A stretch of 15,721 nucleotides of DNA from an uncultured Alphaproteobacteria bacterium (GCA_902619055.1 CACNCW010000020.1:1-15721); one strand, 5' to 3'; shown: positions 1-7,167, counted from the first letter of the stretch. The notes: generated by a model not told the origin, from the letters alone. Made by a program: numbers and translations.

Positions 1-569
1 TTATAAATCCCTGGTATTGTATTTGTTGGAAAAAAAACGCTAGTTTGAAATAATTTATCTTTGACCATTTTCATTTCAAAACTTTTATAAAATGATTGTT
101 CTTTTTTTATTCTAACAAAATTTTCATTCCAATTTTCTTGGTCATTTTTGAAAATAAAATTTTGATTAAAAGTCTTATTATTTAAAATTTTTTCAAAACT
201 TAGATCCTCATTAATTAATATCGGTTCAGGCAAGATTTCGTTAATTTCTTTTGAGGAGGATAAAAAGAATAAAGATGGAATGTTACTATAGGTAACGTAT
301 TGATTATTTATCCATATTCCAAAATACCTCTCTTTTTTTTGTATTCTCATTTTTGATGGTGGCCCTTTTATTGTCAAGAGTGTCTCATGATCATCTTTTA
401 GTAATCCAAAAATAATAATTTCTTTTCCATTAAAATCTGTTTTTAATTCAATACTGTCCTCAGATAAGTCAAAGTAAATTTCTTCAGCATGAAGAAAGTT
501 ATAAAAAAAAATTACAGTCAATAAAATTGTTAGATTGAAAGCAAACTTTATATATAAATTCTTAATCAT
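1..569 (-). CDS. Alph_Pro_TM family (TIGR02186-like) membrane protein, C-terminus cut off
   Basis: The frame is open from an ATG at 569 down to base 1, giving about 189 residues of a longer protein. Residues 1-28 form a signal peptide or first membrane helix (hydrophobic core TILLTVIFFYNF, then a possible cleavage after LHA). The rest is an exported domain, with a GPP motif near residue 69, an aromatic stretch FGIWINNQYV, and TNTIPGIYK just before the window edge. This pattern matches my memory of the alphaproteobacterial family that typically sits beside TauE/SafE permeases and ends in a C-terminal membrane helix; that helix would lie outside the window. The start overlaps the stop of the upstream 135-residue gene by 8 nt, so translation is probably coupled. 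Its molecular role is not established. The family call rests on context plus these motifs. Confidence 0.72.
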   Translation of the reverse strand, partial: MIKNLYIKFAFNLTILLTVIFFYNFLHAEEIYFDLSEDSIELKTDFNGKEIIIFGLLKDDHETLLTIKGPPSKMRIQKKERYFGIWINNQYVTYSNIPSLFFLSSSKEINEILPEPILINEDLSFEKILNNKTFNQNFIFKNDQENWNENFVRIKKEQSFYKSFEMKMVKDKLFQTSVFFPTNTIPGIY

Positions 570-969
570 CTATTTTTGTCACTTCTAAAATATAAAATTC
601 TAAATAAAATCCAATTAATGCAAAAATTGATACTAATAAAAAGGATACATTCTCAATCAATATATCAATAACTAATAGATCTTTTTGCATAAGCATATAA
701 ATTGGAATTACAGTGGATAAAATAATAATACTCAGTTTTGCAAATGCATCATCAAATAATTTGTCTTTAAAAATTTTATTAAGATCTTTTTTAACAAATA
801 CTCTGAAATTTGACCAAATATATATTTTGTTAAATGAATTTATAACAATTATTATAATCAAAAAATATTCAATATTCTTTAGATCAAAATCAATAGTTAT
901 AAAAATAAAATATATGAAGAGACAAACTACGATCAATAAATTAATTGAAAAATTAAATATAGATATCAT
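562..969 (-). CDS. Unrecognised four-helix membrane protein between TauE/SafE and Alph_Pro_TM
   Basis: This 135-residue protein is almost entirely membrane helices: about residues 5-27, 33-50, 76-97 and 100-128. A basic loop of about 25 residues (FRVFVKKDLNKIFKDKLFDD) lies between helices 2 and 3. It has no signal peptide distinct from helix 1 and no motif I recognise. Its ATG overlaps the TauE/SafE stop codon (ATGA, 4 nt) and its own stop overlaps the next start by 8 nt, so the three genes are almost certainly co-translated. I infer a small partner of the neighbouring permease or of the Alph_Pro_TM protein. The plus-strand ORF across the same DNA is antisense noise. It is very likely a real gene of unknown function. 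Confidence 0.8.
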   Translation of the reverse strand: MISIFNFSINLLIVVCLFIYFIFITIDFDLKNIEYFLIIIIVINSFNKIYIWSNFRVFVKKDLNKIFKDKLFDDAFAKLSIIILSTVIPIYMLMQKDLLVIDILIENVSFLLVSIFALIGFYLEFYILEVTKIDD

Positions 970-1880
970 ATCATTACCAATGAAAATAAATCATTCGGCC
1001 TTAAAACTAGATCTGTAAAAATTTTACCACAGACACCCAGTACTAATATAGCCAAAATACCTCTCAAATATTCTGCTTTTAATTTAGATCCAAAAATTAC
1101 ACCAATTTGTGCACCAATTACTCCTCCAAATATCATTAGTGCAGACAGCACAATATCTACATTATAATTTATGAAGGATTGAAAGAATGTTGCATTAGCA
1201 GTAACAAAAATGATTTGAAATAAAGATGTCCCAACTACTATACTTGTTGGCATTCCAAGTATGTATACCATTGCAGGTATCATTATAAATCCTCCTCCAA
1301 CTCCCATCATTGCGGACATTACTCCAACTGCAAACCCTATCAGTACAGGTGGTATAGCACTTATATAAAGTTTTGATCTATGAAAGCGAACTTTGAAAGG
1401 AAGTCCGTGAAACCAAGAATGTTGATGTAGTTTTGTTCTTTTGTTGTTTCTTGCTCTATAGTGTTTTATTGTAGTTTTAGCGCTTTCAAAAGCCATACTA
1501 AAACCAATAAAACCTAAAAAGAAAAGAAATAATAATTGAATAACTAAATCTATTTGCCCAAAGTTTTTTAGATAACTAAAAATATTTACACCAACTGTGG
1601 AGCCAATTAATCCTCCTATCAAAAGGAATATACCCATCTTTATATCAACATTTCTTTTTCTCCAGTGAGCAATAAAACCTGAAACTGAAGTTGCTAAAAC
1701 GTGCGGAGCTTCAGAACCAACAGCTACAACTGGAGGTATGCCTAAAAAAATTAATAGTGGAGTCATTAAAAATCCACCACCAACACCAAAAATACCTGAA
1801 AGTATTCCTATACTCATACCAATAAAGATAATGAGAAAAATATTGACGTTCATTTCAGCTATTGGAAGGTAAATTGACAT
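966..1880 (-). CDS. TauE/SafE family membrane permease (putative sulfite or anion exporter)
   Basis: This 304-residue protein shows the internal duplication of the TauE/SafE family. The glycine-rich signature GVGGGFLMTP at residues 32-41 recurs as GVGGGFIMIP at 193-202, each in the second helix of a four-helix half. A basic, histidine-containing loop (about residues 133-170) joins the halves. Family members move sulfite, sulfoacetate or other small anions across the inner membrane, but specificity cannot be read from sequence. Pairing with an Alph_Pro_TM protein is common in Alphaproteobacteria, as I recall. It lies 63 bp behind the YeiH-type gene on the same strand. A start at the internal methionine (residue 10) is also possible. 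Family assignment is firm, substrate is not. Confidence 0.9.
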   Translation of the reverse strand: MSIYLPIAEMNVNIFLIIFIGMSIGILSGIFGVGGGFLMTPLLIFLGIPPVVAVGSEAPHVLATSVSGFIAHWRKRNVDIKMGIFLLIGGLIGSTVGVNIFSYLKNFGQIDLVIQLLFLFFLGFIGFSMAFESAKTTIKHYRARNNKRTKLHQHSWFHGLPFKVRFHRSKLYISAIPPVLIGFAVGVMSAMMGVGGGFIMIPAMVYILGMPTSIVVGTSLFQIIFVTANATFFQSFINYNVDIVLSALMIFGGVIGAQIGVIFGSKLKAEYLRGILAILVLGVCGKIFTDLVLRPNDLFSLVMI

Positions 1881-1943
1881 ATTTTTTTATGAATTTTATA
1901 TAATTATTACTTAATAAGTACAAATTATATTTATTTTAGAAAA

Positions 1944-3038
1944 TTATATAAAATTATTTAGTACTATGATTCCGATATAACTTACAATTCCAACACAACA
2001 AGCTGCAGAAAAACCAACATAAAATGGTCTTATGCCTAAGCTTTTTAAAGAAACTAAATTTGTACTTATACCAACAGCTGCCATTGCTATTGCTAAAGAA
2101 TACTCAGCTATAGATTTAATAATATTGATGATTAATTGCCAGTTATTATTAGTTAATATTTCAAAAGCTAAATTACTATTTTGAATTCCATAATCTCCAA
2201 TTGATCTTATAAGACCCATAATAATAAAACCAATTATGAAAATTGGGAACATAGATATTAATGATGGTTTGCTACTATTTTCACCAATATTATTTCTTAG
2301 ATACACATAGCTTATTGCAGGAATGACCATTATCATACTGACATTTCTTACTAATTTTGTAATCGTTGCTATATCCATAGTTTTTGGTGAATTGAATTGA
2401 TCCGCATATATCAATCCAGCACCAGCAACTTGAGCTGTTTCATGTATTGAAGTTCCAAGAAATAATCCTGATGCTAACTCATCTCCATTGAAAAGATAAT
2501 ATGCCATAAATGGATAAAGGAACATTGCAATTATTCCAAATATTGTAATATTAGCTATGGCATAAGCAACCTCCTCTTTATCAGCATTAATTGCAGGACT
2601 AGTTGCTACAATTGCGGATGCTCCACAAATACTTGTTCCAACAGCAATTAATGATCCCATTTTTGAAGAAACATTTAATAACTTGCATAAATAATTTACA
2701 ACCAAAATTGATATAATAATACAAGCGACAATTAGAGGTATTCCAGCTATTCCAACTTTAAAAATATCTAAAAGTCCCAGTCTAATACCAAGACATATTA
2801 TTCCTAATCTTAGAATAAATTTTAAAGAAAATTTAATTCCTGCTAATAAAAAATTATTAATATGAAATATATTTCCTATCAAAAGACCAAATATTATTGA
2901 TAGCATTATTGGTGACATTGGACTTTTTTTTAAATTTAAAATTTCTTTACCGATAAAATCACTTAGGTATATGCCTGAATAAGCAATTACAAAACAAAAG
3001 ATAATTCCTGGAAATATTTTATATATTGAGCTTACCAT
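1944..3038 (-). CDS. yeiH: YeiH/UPF0324 family transporter (putative sulfate exporter family)
   Basis: This 364-residue polytopic membrane protein has about ten predicted helices and two conserved re-entrant-like motifs: GTSICGASAIVATSPAI (about residues 134-150) and GTSIHETAQVAGAG (about 195-208). Both are hallmarks of the UPF0324/Cons_hypoth698 family. Length is normal for the family, which is named as a sulfate exporter family on limited evidence; the transported ion is not proven. It sits 51 bp downstream of mobA and 63 bp upstream of the TauE/SafE gene on the same strand, so it could share their transcript. A TATAAA on the minus strand at 3050-3055 lies very close to the ATG and might be a -10 box, but would leave almost no leader. 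The family call is strong. I infer a role in sulfur-oxyanion or related anion homeostasis from context only. Confidence 0.88.
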   Translation of the reverse strand: MVSSIYKIFPGIIFCFVIAYSGIYLSDFIGKEILNLKKSPMSPIMLSIIFGLLIGNIFHINNFLLAGIKFSLKFILRLGIICLGIRLGLLDIFKVGIAGIPLIVACIIISILVVNYLCKLLNVSSKMGSLIAVGTSICGASAIVATSPAINADKEEVAYAIANITIFGIIAMFLYPFMAYYLFNGDELASGLFLGTSIHETAQVAGAGLIYADQFNSPKTMDIATITKLVRNVSMIMVIPAISYVYLRNNIGENSSKPSLISMFPIFIIGFIIMGLIRSIGDYGIQNSNLAFEILTNNNWQLIINIIKSIAEYSLAIAMAAVGISTNLVSLKSLGIRPFYVGFSAACCVGIVSYIGIIVLNNFI

Positions 3039-3089
3039 TTAAAACATTCTTTATACAAAAAAAATATTTTTTACATATTTATATTAAAC

Positions 3090-3692
3090 TTAGATTTTTT
3101 TTGCAGTATTCCATTCTTCTTGAGTATTAACATTGAAAAAATTCTTTTCCTGGCTTTTGTCAAATTCAACAAATTTATATTTGTGTTTTTTAACCCAAAA
3201 CATAATTTTACTATTTTTTAATTTTAACTCATTTTCTAAACTAGTTATTAAAGATATATGCCACATTGCTATTACAGGATGATGTCTACCATTTGATCTT
3301 GCAATTAATATTTTTATATTCTCATCATATACCTCTAAAAACTTATCTAAAAGATTATCAGGTAAAAATGGGGTATCACTTGGCACAGTAAAAACCCATT
3401 CTTTATTTGTGCAATTTTCTTTAGCCCACAACATAGATGTGTGAATCCCTGCTAAAGGCCCAACAAAACCTTTAAATCTATCTTCAATTATTGGATAATT
3501 AATTTTCTTAAAACTTTTCAAGTCATTAGCATTAATTATTATTTCATTATTATATCTTTTAAGCTTGTTAATTATTTTGTCTAAAATTGTAATTCCATTT
3601 ATTTTAGCAAAAGCTTTAAAGCCACCTCCAAACCTTTTCGACTGACCTCCAGCAAGTATGGCAAACAAAATTTTTTTCTTATTTATATTCAA
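3090..3692 (-). CDS. mobA: Molybdenum cofactor guanylyltransferase MobA
   Basis: MobA transfers GMP from GTP to molybdopterin cofactor, making the (bis-)guanine dinucleotide form used by formate dehydrogenases; it acts in the cytoplasm. The 200-residue protein has the nucleotidyltransferase signature LAGGQSKRFGG (residues 13-23) with R20 and K26, a VGPLAGIHTS segment (77-86), the metal-binding VPSDTPFLP (103-111, Asp106) and RHHPVIAMW near 135-144. Length equals that of typical MobA. Its ATG overlaps the 3' end of fdhD by 14 nt, so the two are probably translated together. Its partner MobB is in the divergent operon. It could in principle be a cytidylyltransferase relative (MocA), but the neighbouring bis-MGD-type enzyme argues for MobA. 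Confidence 0.93.
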   Translation of the reverse strand: MNINKKKILFAILAGGQSKRFGGGFKAFAKINGITILDKIINKLKRYNNEIIINANDLKSFKKINYPIIEDRFKGFVGPLAGIHTSMLWAKENCTNKEWVFTVPSDTPFLPDNLLDKFLEVYDENIKILIARSNGRHHPVIAMWHISLITSLENELKLKNSKIMFWVKKHKYKFVEFDKSQEKNFFNVNTQEEWNTAKKI

Positions 3693-4062
3693 TTCTATGT
3701 TCCCCAGAAAGTGCTAAATATTTTTTTCCTTTTGCTCGTCCAATAAGTGTTAAATTCGAGCCTCTTGCCAGCTCTACACCCCATGCTGTGAATCCTGATC
3801 TAGAAATTAATATTGGAATACTCATTTTTATAGTTTTAATAACCATTTCACTAGTTAATCTTCCTGTAGTGTAAAAAATTTTATTTGAAGAGCTAATTTT
3901 TTTTAAAAACATAAAACCAGCAATTTTATCTACAGCATTATGTCTCCCTACGTCTTCCATATAAATCAATGGTTTATTATTATGAATAATGGCACAACCA
4001 TGTATTGCTCCTGTTTCTAAATATAAGCTCGGTGTTAATGTAATTTTTTTTTGAAATTTCAT
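3679..4062 (-). CDS. fdhD: FdhD, C-terminal part (downstream of the frameshift)
   Basis: This frame holds the rest of FdhD: LTPSLYLETGAIHGCAI, the family signature MEDVGRHNAVDKIAGFM, FYTTGRLTSEMVIKT, SRSGFTAWGVELAR and LSGEHRI at the end. All of these look intact, with no decay or further stops. The ATG at 4062 would give 127 residues but is probably not a true start: no ribosome binding site precedes it and it lies inside the N-terminal frame, overlapping it by 83 nt. True continuity is expected through the A9 run at 4044-4052. Either the assembled sequence has one A too many, or slippage yields full-length protein, or the gene is freshly broken. It overlaps mobA by 14 nt. Confidence 0.85.
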   Translation of the reverse strand: MKFQKKITLTPSLYLETGAIHGCAIIHNNKPLIYMEDVGRHNAVDKIAGFMFLKKISSSNKIFYTTGRLTSEMVIKTIKMSIPILISRSGFTAWGVELARGSNLTLIGRAKGKKYLALSGEHRIEYK

Positions 4063-4498
4063 AAATCCATTTATGTTTAATTTTCTTTTTGGATTTTAAT
4101 TTTGATTTTTTTATTTCCTCATAGATATCTCCAAATACTGTACCTATTGCACAACCACTAGTTGTTATTTTCTTTCTTAATTTATTTTCATAATTTGTTT
4201 TACGTTTTGTTCGTACAACAACCACACCTAAATCTTTATCAATTTCAACTTTTGAAATTATGTCATTTTTCTTAAGCATATTTTGATTTAATAAATATCC
4301 AACTGCAAGATATTTTGGATGATCACTGATAGACATAAGCGTTACTATCTCTTGATTATTAAGAAAAATTGTAAGAGCTTTTTCATTAATAACTTTAGAA
4401 ATTATTTTATTCCCTTTCTCATCAAAACCATTTAGTTTTGTAATTAAGGACTTATTATTAATATCAGGTGAGACTAAATATTTCTCTTTTTTTGCCAT
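3980..4498 (-). CDS. fdhD: FdhD, N-terminal part (frame broken at an A9 run)
   Basis: FdhD is the sulfurtransferase that passes sulfur to the Mo/W cofactor of formate dehydrogenases and is needed for their activity. This frame carries the N-terminal half: LTIFLNNQEIVTLMSISDHP (about residues 42-61), the GYLLNQNML helix, and the sulfur-transfer loop TTSGCAIGTVFGD around Cys116. After ISKK (residues 148-151) the frame continues as 21 unrelated residues to a stop at 3980. The C-terminal half lies one frame over, and removing a single A from the A9 run at 4044-4052 joins the two into a normal 272-residue FdhD (E. coli FdhD is 277). The second Cys of the E. coli CxxC loop is Gly119 here. The start at 4498 is only 26 bp from the divergent tupB start. 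Confidence 0.88.
   Translation of the reverse strand: MAKKEKYLVSPDINNKSLITKLNGFDEKGNKIISKVINEKALTIFLNNQEIVTLMSISDHPKYLAVGYLLNQNMLKKNDIISKVEIDKDLGVVVVRTKRKTNYENKLRKKITTSGCAIGTVFGDIYEEIKKSKLKSKKKIKHKWIYEISKKNYINTELIFRNRSNTWLCHYS
4044..4052 (-). repeat. A9 homopolymer at the fdhD frameshift
   Basis: The coding strand reads TTTC, nine A, then TTACATTAACACC. With nine A the upstream frame runs to a stop at 3980. With eight A it reads ISKKITLTPSLYLETGAIHG, the expected FdhD. Runs of nine A or T also occur at 503-511 and 6118-6126, and both are in frame within their genes, so a systematic length error across the assembly is not implied. Runs of this length are prone to sequencing miscounts, replication slippage and RNA polymerase slippage. 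Confidence 0.85.
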
Positions 4499-4524
4499 AT
4501 GTTGTAATTAAACTAATAATTTAA
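4499..4524. promoter_or_regulatory. 26-bp divergent fdhD/tupB start region
   Basis: The two maturation operons start head to head with only 26 bp between their ATG codons, all of it AT-rich. No Shine-Dalgarno sequence is visible for either gene and no convincing -35/-10 pair fits inside it. Promoter elements would have to lie in the opposite gene's coding sequence, or one of the genes starts further in. The call is positional, not motif-based. Confidence 0.3.
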
Positions 4525-5217
4525 ATGAACATATTAGAAATTTTCACAAATTCCATACTATTAATTATTACTTTAGATAATGAACTATGGGACATTATAC
4601 TTTTATCATTATTTGTAAGTTTTACTGCCCTAATTATTGCATCATTATTAGGGTTTATAGTAGGGTATTATTTTGCAATTAATAATTTTTATTTCAAAAA
4701 AATTATTTTGATCATTATAAACTCATTGATGGGAATTCCTCCAGTTGTAGTTGGTTTAATTGTTTATTTTATTTTTGCATCAGGTGGACCTTTAGGTATA
4801 TTACAGCTTCTATACACACCTTCTGCAATGATTATTGCTCAAACTATAATAATTTTTCCAATAATTGCTTCATTATCTCATGAGATATTTTCTAAAAATT
4901 GGTTTGAATTTAAAGATCAGATAAGATCCTTAAATATTCCTTTTTGGGGTTCTGTAAAACTTTTATTTAACCATAGTTATTTTTTATTAATAACAACATT
5001 ATTATCTGCTTTTGGAAGAGCAATTTCAGAAGTTGGTGCAGTTATGATTGTGGGTGGCAATATTGATCATTATACACGAGTAATGACCACTGCTATATCT
5101 TTAGAAACTAGAATGGGAAATTTAGAATACGCTATGGCACTAGGTTTAGTTTTAATATCAATAACAATAATTATTTACTCTCTTGTATATTTATTAAATA
5201 ATAGATCTATTAAATGA
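4525..5217 (+). CDS. tupB: Tungstate-type ABC transporter permease (TupB-like)
   Basis: This is an inner-membrane ABC permease of 230 residues with about five or six helices. The cytoplasmic coupling loop is followed by a diagnostic C-terminal stretch: RAISEVGAVMIVGGNI, then RVMTTAISLET, MGNLEYAMALG and a last helix. As I recall them, that pattern is typical of TupB tungstate permeases, whereas ModB proteins carry a GEFGAT-type sequence there. SLMGIPPVVVGLIVYFIF (about residues 67-84) also fits TupB. The binding protein (TupA) and ATPase (TupC) are not in the window, so they must be elsewhere, or other ATPases are shared. The stop overlaps mobB (ATGA, 4 nt). Location beside cofactor genes and an FDH1-like enzyme supports tungstate over molybdate. 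The permease call is firm, metal preference is likely but inferred. Confidence 0.85.
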   Translation: MNILEIFTNSILLIITLDNELWDIILLSLFVSFTALIIASLLGFIVGYYFAINNFYFKKIILIIINSLMGIPPVVVGLIVYFIFASGGPLGILQLLYTPSAMIIAQTIIIFPIIASLSHEIFSKNWFEFKDQIRSLNIPFWGSVKLLFNHSYFLLITTLLSAFGRAISEVGAVMIVGGNIDHYTRVMTTAISLETRMGNLEYAMALGLVLISITIIIYSLVYLLNNRSIK

Positions 5218-5696
5218 AAATAGTAGGAATTGTTGGCTGGAAGGACTCAGGGAAAACAACTATTGCAACTAAAATTATAAATAAACTTAGCTCTAAAAAT
5301 TTTCGTGTTGCTTCAATTAAACATGCACATCACGAATTTGATATAGATCATGAGAATACAGATAGCTTTAAGCATAGATTAGCAGGATCTTCTCAAGTAA
5401 TAGTTAGTTCTTCGAAGCGATGGGTTAAAATATCAGAGCTAAACAATTCAAAAGAAAAAACATTAGATGAATTAATTAATCAACTTTCAGAAATTGATAT
5501 TGTAATAGTGGAAGGGTTTAAAAATGAAAATCACCCAAAAATTGAAATAATTAAAAATGATAATGATAATTACTTATTTGCCAAAATTAAAAATATAAAA
5601 GCTATTATTTCAAATAATAAACTTGAAACTGACTTGAAAATTTTTAAGAATGACGAAATTGATAATATAGTCGATTTTATTTTGAGAGAATTTTAA
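5214..5696 (+). CDS. mobB: Molybdopterin-guanine dinucleotide biosynthesis protein MobB
   Basis: MobB is a GTP-binding P-loop protein that assists MobA in making guanine dinucleotide cofactor; it is helpful but not essential in E. coli. The 160-residue protein begins IVGIVGWKDSGKTT, where residues 8-15 are the Walker A motif (Gly13, Lys14, Thr15). This is followed by the family's ASIKHAHHEFDIDHENTDSF segment, an HRLAG motif, and IVIVEGFKNENHPKIEII (Walker B region, about residues 96-113). It overlaps tupB by 4 nt upstream and moeA by 1 nt (TAATG) downstream, so the three genes form one translational unit. Length is normal. Confidence 0.92.
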   Translation: MKIVGIVGWKDSGKTTIATKIINKLSSKNFRVASIKHAHHEFDIDHENTDSFKHRLAGSSQVIVSSSKRWVKISELNNSKEKTLDELINQLSEIDIVIVEGFKNENHPKIEIIKNDNDNYLFAKIKNIKAIISNNKLETDLKIFKNDEIDNIVDFILREF

Positions 5697-6910
5697 TGAA
5701 TAAATCACCTCTAACCAAAAAACAAATTGTTAATTTATTTAAAAAACAAAAGATTGTAATTTCTAACTCTGAAAAAATTAATTTAGAAAATTCAGAGGAT
5801 AGATTTCTTTATGAAAATATAAAAAGTAAAATTAATTTACCTCCTTTTAATAATTCTGCTGTAGACGGTTATGCTATTTTAAAAACAGATTTAAAAACAA
5901 AAAAAGAATTTTTTTGTAATAGACGAATAGCAGCTGGAGATAACAAAAAAATAAAAGTAAAACCTGGTGAGGCAGTTAGAATTTTTACTGGCGCAAAAAT
6001 GCCTTCGAATTCATCAACTGTAGTTATGCAGGAAAATACATACAAGAAAAGCAATAAAATTCATTTAATTAAAATTCCAAAATTTGGAGATAATTATAGA
6101 TTAAAGGGTGAAGATATAAAAAAAAACCAAAAAATATTGGAAAAGGGATCTAAATTAAATCAACAAAATATAAATTTAATTGCTGCTACTGGTATTAGTA
6201 AAATAAAAGTATTTAAAAAAATTAAAATTGGTTTCTTTACAAGTGGTAATGAATTACGAAAACCAACTAAAAATTTAAAAAATTCTGAAATTAATAATTC
6301 AAATTATTATAGTTTAAATAATTTACTTGATAAGAATTTTATAGAAAAAAAATATTGTGGAAATCTCAAAGATAATTTTAAATCTATTAAAAACAAAATT
6401 TTTAATACTTCAAAAAAATTTAATGTAATAATAACTGCTGGTGGTGCATCTGTTGGTGATGAAGATCATTTAATTAAAGTTTTATCTGAAATAGGTAAGG
6501 TATATTTTTGGAGAGCAGCAATAAAACCAGGGAGACCTATTGCAGTTGGAAAAATAAATAAGTGCTACATAATTTGCTTACCAGGTAATCCAGTTTCTGT
6601 TCAATTACTATATGCAATGTTAGTAAAGCCATTAATAGAAAAAATATCTGGTGGAAATTTTAAGCTCCCATCTTCAAGTAAAATTACAGCAAATTTTTCT
6701 ATGAAGAAAAAAACAAAAAGAATGGAGTGGTTACGCGTAAATAAAGAAACTATTAATAATAAAAATATTGCAAATAAATTTCCTAAACAAGGTTCTGGAA
6801 TGATTAGTTCTATATCCTATTCAGATGGTATAATTGAAATTAATGAAAATGTTTCTCAAGTAAACAAAGGAGATATATTTGATTTTTATAATTACGAAAG
6901 TTTATTTTAA
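5696..6910 (+). CDS. moeA: Molybdopterin molybdenumtransferase MoeA
   Basis: MoeA inserts molybdate, or tungstate, into adenylylated molybdopterin in the cytoplasm. The 404-residue protein has the full domain set: PPFNNSAVDGYAI (residues 49-61), AVRIFTGAKMP (93-103), the MPT-binding TAGGASVGDEDHL (247-259), AAIKPGRPIAVG (274-285), CLPGNPVSVQ (294-303), then a C-terminal beta domain ending near residue 404. It is the last gene of tupB-mobB-moeA and starts by 1-nt overlap with the mobB stop. An in-frame A9 run at 6118-6126 is tolerated within a lysine-rich stretch. Its last four bases overlap the convergent tusA stop. No terminator hairpin is visible between them. Confidence 0.95.
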   Translation: MNKSPLTKKQIVNLFKKQKIVISNSEKINLENSEDRFLYENIKSKINLPPFNNSAVDGYAILKTDLKTKKEFFCNRRIAAGDNKKIKVKPGEAVRIFTGAKMPSNSSTVVMQENTYKKSNKIHLIKIPKFGDNYRLKGEDIKKNQKILEKGSKLNQQNINLIAATGISKIKVFKKIKIGFFTSGNELRKPTKNLKNSEINNSNYYSLNNLLDKNFIEKKYCGNLKDNFKSIKNKIFNTSKKFNVIITAGGASVGDEDHLIKVLSEIGKVYFWRAAIKPGRPIAVGKINKCYIICLPGNPVSVQLLYAMLVKPLIEKISGGNFKLPSSSKITANFSMKKKTKRMEWLRVNKETINNKNIANKFPKQGSGMISSISYSDGIIEINENVSQVNKGDIFDFYNYESLF

Positions 6911-7158
6911 TTTTTAATTTTAAATTTATAACGAATTACAATTTTATCTTTGATTTTTTTACAACTTAAATATTCATAGTTGGACTGATCACAATAATGT
7001 TCAAAGTCTGCTTCAGCCAAAGGATCAGTTGCAATAATTTTAATAATTGTATCCTTGTTTAACTCTGAAGCAAGTTTCCTAGCCTTAAGCACGGGTATAG
7101 GACATTCTGTACCACTAGTATCAAGAACTAATTCTTCATTTTCAACTGAATCTTTCAT
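6907..7158 (-). CDS. tusA: TusA/SirA family sulfur-carrier protein
   Basis: This small cytoplasmic protein (83 residues) has the fold-defining order of the TusA family: LVLDTSGTECPIPVLKARK with the CPxP motif (Cys19, Pro20, Pro22), then an IIKIIATDPLAEADFEHYC segment and a terminal strand. Cys19 carries a persulfide in known members. TusA proteins relay sulfur from cysteine desulfurases to tRNA thiolation, molybdopterin synthesis or dissimilatory sulfur reactions. Here it is divergent from fdh1B by 40 bp and convergent with moeA (4-nt overlap), which suggests sulfur supply for cofactor synthesis or FdhD-dependent sulfuration of formate dehydrogenase; that role is inference. The 11-residue N-terminal extension before the first strand is slightly long but unremarkable. 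Confidence 0.9.
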   Translation of the reverse strand: MKDSVENEELVLDTSGTECPIPVLKARKLASELNKDTIIKIIATDPLAEADFEHYCDQSNYEYLSCKKIKDKIVIRYKFKIKN

Positions 7159-7167
7159 AGTTTTCTG

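Noticed and set aside
713..1018. Plus-strand 101-residue ORF
   Set aside because: Antisense to the 135-residue membrane protein; low-complexity translation, no ribosome binding site, and the minus frame is anchored by overlaps with both neighbours.
3057..3072. A8-TA-T6 palindrome between mobA and the YeiH gene as a terminator
   Set aside because: The hairpin would consist only of A-U pairs with almost no loop; it is more likely AT-rich background in the gap.
4044..4052. Programmed -1 ribosomal frameshift at A AAA AAA in fdhD
   Set aside because: A -1 shift leads to a stop within a few codons. The needed change is loss of one base (+1 direction), so classical -1 slippage does not restore FdhD.
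4525..5217. Molybdate permease ModB
   Set aside because: The diagnostic C-terminal region reads EVGAVMIVGGNI and RVMTTAI, as in TupB, rather than the ModB pattern.
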